Positions 5,222 through 7,146 of a DNA stretch of 7,146 nt are shown here, piece after piece. Under the pieces are notes generated by a model. It worked only from the letters and a program-made list of their open reading frames with translations, was not told where the DNA came from and searched no databases. Location: positions 1 to 7,146 of the forward strand of contig CAJTYC010000100.1 in NCBI GenBank assembly GCA_910584185.1, in the 5' to 3' direction. Numbering within the stretch: position 1 is the first letter of the stretch; each line of letters starts with the position of its first letter. The translations under genes and the position numbers were made by a program. Source of the stretch: an uncultured Muribaculaceae bacterium. Lineage in GTDB: Bacteria > Bacteroidota > Bacteroidia > Bacteroidales > Muribaculaceae.

Positions 5222-6250
5222 TTACTCTTCTGCGTTGGAGCGGCGAACGCTCTGCAGCGGGTTGCTTCCCTCCTCAGGCAGGGGGGTAATAAGCCTGCTG
5301 TCGGCAGCCGGGGTATTGACTTTCTTCATCTTCACTTTCATCTTGTCGAAGCCCTGACCATAGACACCGTTCACAGCACCCTGCGTTATGAAGGCCCTTT
5401 CGTCCACGCTTTTCACAATGCGGAATATTGTTACGGACTCTATTTTGCGGCAATACACCATAAGAATCTTCACATCGCGCTTCGTATACCAGCCTTCACC
5501 GTCGAGCACGGTCACGCCTCGGTGTGCTTCTGCAAGTATGCGGTCGGCAATCTCCACCCATTTGTTGCTGAAGATGAAGAATTGCGTGGCCTGACGGTTA
5601 CCATTGATGATATGGTCGGTGATAAACGACACGATAAATGTAATCATGATACCGTATACTATGGTTGGAATCCTTGTTTCGAGGCGTTGATTCCACGGGC
5701 CATCGAAAGGCAGGAAAATCGACATAGACACAATAAGCATATCCGTATAGACCATGACACGTCCTATACTGGCGTTGCTGACCTTGGAGACACAGGCAGC
5801 CACTATATCGGTGCCACCCGACGAGCCATTGTGGATAAAACAGGTGCCCACGCCGATGCCGCACAATATCGCGCCGAGCACCAAAGACACAGTGCGGTCG
5901 GGTATGATGGGATGTCCCAAACCCATGAAGAACCCCTCGCACACACCGATGGCGAGGGCGATTACGGTGACACCGAATATGGTGCGTGTAACAAACGTGC
6001 GCCCTACCATCTTATAGGCGATGGCGAGCAGCACAAGGTTGAGCGCATAGTTGGACACAGCCACCGGAATCAAACCGTTGGTGCCGAAATAAATCAGCGT
6101 GGAGATACCGGCCATACCCCCTATCACCACCTCCCAAGGCAGGATGCAGGCAGTGAAGCCCACTGCATAGAGTGAAAGGCCCAACACGATAAAAATGTAA
6201 TCTTTCGCATTGACCAGCAAATGATTATACTTGCTAAAACTGAATTTCAT
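5222..6250 (-). CDS. YitT family membrane protein (YitT plus DUF2179 domains)
   Basis: Inner-membrane protein of unknown substrate; the family is widespread and functionally poorly defined. Hydrophobic segments occur at about 17-38, 41-57, 62-80, 88-108, 119-140, 165-181 and 195-214. The family hallmark NGSSGGTDIVA is at 141-151. The cytosolic C-terminal DUF2179 domain covers about 224-305, with GWYTKRDVKILMVYCRK (253-269) and a final GQGFDKMK (298-305). A further 37 residues (306-342) are hydrophilic, rich in Pro, Ser and charge, and lie beyond the usual domain end. The ATG at 6248-6250 places a short cytosolic N-terminus before the first membrane segment. The gene converges on miaA across the inverted-repeat region and diverges from the outer-membrane protein gene. 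Family assignment is firm; function is not. Confidence 0.9.
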   Translation of the reverse strand: MKFSFSKYNHLLVNAKDYIFIVLGLSLYAVGFTACILPWEVVIGGMAGISTLIYFGTNGLIPVAVSNYALNLVLLAIAYKMVGRTFVTRTIFGVTVIALAIGVCEGFFMGLGHPIIPDRTVSLVLGAILCGIGVGTCFIHNGSSGGTDIVAACVSKVSNASIGRVMVYTDMLIVSMSIFLPFDGPWNQRLETRIPTIVYGIMITFIVSFITDHIINGNRQATQFFIFSNKWVEIADRILAEAHRGVTVLDGEGWYTKRDVKILMVYCRKIESVTIFRIVKSVDERAFITQGAVNGVYGQGFDKMKVKMKKVNTPAADSRLITPLPEEGSNPLQSVRRSNAEE

Positions 6251-6275
6251 ATCACAAACAGATATATTTGGAACA

Positions 6276-6305
6276 CAAAATTAACAATAAAAGCAAATAA
6301 ACAAG
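6276..6305 (-). promoter_or_regulatory. Likely promoter of the YitT-family gene
   Basis: On the minus strand TAATTTTG (6276-6283) matches the Bacteroidota -7 element TAnnTTTG exactly. CTTG (6302-6305), one base off the -33 TTTG, lies 18 bases upstream. The element ends 25 bases before the ATG, a normal leader length. Confidence 0.5.
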
Positions 6306-6326
6306 ATATAGTTGGGAAAATTTTGT

Positions 6327-6334
6327 TAAATTTG
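6327..6334 (+). promoter_or_regulatory. Likely -7 promoter element of the outer-membrane protein gene
   Basis: TAAATTTG matches TAnnTTTG exactly and ends 36 bases before the ATG at 6371, giving an AT-rich leader of about 30 bases. No convincing -33 TTTG is seen at the expected distance. Confidence 0.45.
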
Positions 6335-6370
6335 CGGAAAATAACGATTAAAATTGCGAACAATAACGAC

Positions 6371-7078
6371 ATGAGAAATATAATCACAACCGCGCTTGCA
6401 GCACTGGCGTTGGCTTCGGGCGCACAGGCCGCAGACTTCTTCAGCACCGAACAGTCCGAACGACTCGTAACCTTCGGCGCGCGCGTGGGAGTCAACACCA
6501 CCAACCGCACCATAGCCAACAATTCATTTCCGGGCTTCTACAACCATGAGAGCTGGGGCACCGGCTTAGACATCGGGGCCGTGGTCAACCTCAACTTCCG
6601 CGATTACATCAGCCTGCAGCCAGGCTTCTTCTTCGAGAGCCGCAGCAGCCGCTACACCATGATTGGCCCGCTCGCCAACATAGGCTATGACGGTGCCGGG
6701 GAAGCCGCCTTAGCCGGCAAGAACAACACCTACAACTTCACAATCCCGGTTATGGCTATATTGAAATTCAATATAACCGACGATATCCGCTGGAATGTGG
6801 AGGTCGGCCCCTATGTGAGCTTCCTGCTCGACTCAAAGCTCAGAGACCAGCGCGTCATAGGCATATCAGAGCCGTTCTTCAATCAGGATGCCGCCACGGT
6901 GGACTTCGGCTTCAAGATCGGCACCGGATTTCAATTTCTCAGGCATTACTACATAGCCGCCCACTACATGGCCGGCTGTCTTGACGCATGGAAAGAGCGT
7001 AGTCTCGCCAACAGCCAGAAGCAGAGCTTCGGCGGCCTGACAAAAGGCTGGATTTTCAGCCTCGGATACGATTTCTGA
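6371..7078 (+). CDS. Secreted outer-membrane beta-barrel protein (porin-like, OMP_b-brl family)
   Basis: The frame is open from 6221, but the ATG at 6371 starts a textbook signal peptide (MRNIITTALAALALASGAQA, predicted cut after residue 20), so the product is 235 aa, about 215 mature. The mature part alternates polar and aromatic/hydrophobic residues as beta strands do, for example LVTFGARVGVN (32-42), GLDIGAVVNLNFRDYISLQPG (65-85), YNFTIPVMAILKFN (121-134), WNVEVGPYVSFLL (141-153) and FGFKIGTGFQF (179-189). It ends in WIFSLGYDF, whose C-terminal Phe is the BAM-complex recognition signal. This suggests a small 8- to 10-stranded barrel of the type common in Bacteroidota, used for envelope structure or small-solute passage. 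The specific role is unknown. It is transcribed divergently from the YitT-family gene. Confidence 0.85.
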   Translation: MRNIITTALAALALASGAQAADFFSTEQSERLVTFGARVGVNTTNRTIANNSFPGFYNHESWGTGLDIGAVVNLNFRDYISLQPGFFFESRSSRYTMIGPLANIGYDGAGEAALAGKNNTYNFTIPVMAILKFNITDDIRWNVEVGPYVSFLLDSKLRDQRVIGISEPFFNQDAATVDFGFKIGTGFQFLRHYYIAAHYMAGCLDAWKERSLANSQKQSFGGLTKGWIFSLGYDF

Positions 7079-7080
7079 CA

Positions 7081-7135
7081 TCGTCGGAACCCCCCCGTTG
7101 CGAAGCCACCGGGAGGGAGGAGCCTCCGGCGACGA
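7081..7135. repeat. GC-rich foldable region after the outer-membrane protein gene
   Basis: Outer arms TCGTCG (7081-7086) and CGACGA (7130-7135) enclose CCCCCCCG (7090-7097), which pairs with CGGGAGGG (7110-7117) with one mismatch across a 12-base loop. It begins 2 bases after the stop codon. No T-run follows before the window ends, so it is not a standard intrinsic terminator. It contains a run of seven C. Confidence 0.4.
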
Positions 7136-7146
7136 CCATAATCAAC

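Noticed and set aside
5168..6175. A 335-residue plus-strand frame opposite the YitT-family gene
   Set aside because: It is His-rich and low in recognisable structure, a typical antisense shadow of a membrane-protein gene. The minus-strand protein has clear family motifs.
6221..6370. A 50-codon upstream extension of the outer-membrane protein frame
   Set aside because: It overlaps the YitT-family gene start and both predicted promoters. The ATG at 6371 gives a clean signal peptide, which the extension would bury.
1..7146. CRISPR arrays, tRNA or rRNA genes, toxin-antitoxin or phage-defence modules
   Set aside because: I saw no regularly spaced repeats, no tRNA-like cloverleaf and no paired small toxin/antitoxin frames. 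The larger genes are all recognisable core or envelope families.

Overview
The window looks like chromosomal DNA of a Bacteroidales bacterium. Muribaculaceae or a related gut family is my best guess. Three things support this: the intergenic regions carry matches to the Bacteroidota -7 promoter element TAnnTTTG, Shine-Dalgarno sites are mostly absent, and the proteins (zinc-ribbon/double-HTH protein, two-domain YitT transporter, short outer-membrane barrel ending in Phe) are typical of that group. No sequence search was possible, so the taxon is an inference.

Layout. Positions 1-454 (minus) hold the start of a zinc-ribbon plus tandem helix-turn-helix DNA-binding protein of the kind found in Bacteroidales mobile elements; it runs off the window. 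An AT-rich gap of 239 bases follows, with a clear intrinsic terminator for the next gene and a small operator-like dyad. At 694-2950 a minus-strand pair encodes a membrane-anchored, extracytoplasmic DNA/RNA non-specific endonuclease and, 4 bases after its stop, the tRNA-modifying GTPase MnmE. At 3030-5101 a divergent plus-strand pair encodes peptidase T (PepT) and the tRNA dimethylallyltransferase MiaA, the latter from a TTG start. A 120-base AT-rich gap packed with inverted repeats separates miaA from the convergent YitT-family membrane protein (5222-6250, minus). A divergent promoter region then leads to a secreted outer-membrane beta-barrel protein (6371-7078, plus). The last 68 bases are GC-rich and can fold.

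How it fits together. Most of the window is core housekeeping. MnmE (wobble U34) and MiaA (A37) both modify the tRNA anticodon loop and lie in back-to-back transcription units. The only accessory-looking part is the left end: an AT-rich element-type regulator next to the 3' end of mnmE, a position known as the attachment site of the SGI1 family of genomic islands in Gammaproteobacteria. That junction and the nested palindrome between miaA and the YitT gene are the two places most worth a second look. I did not find a clear new multi-gene system here.
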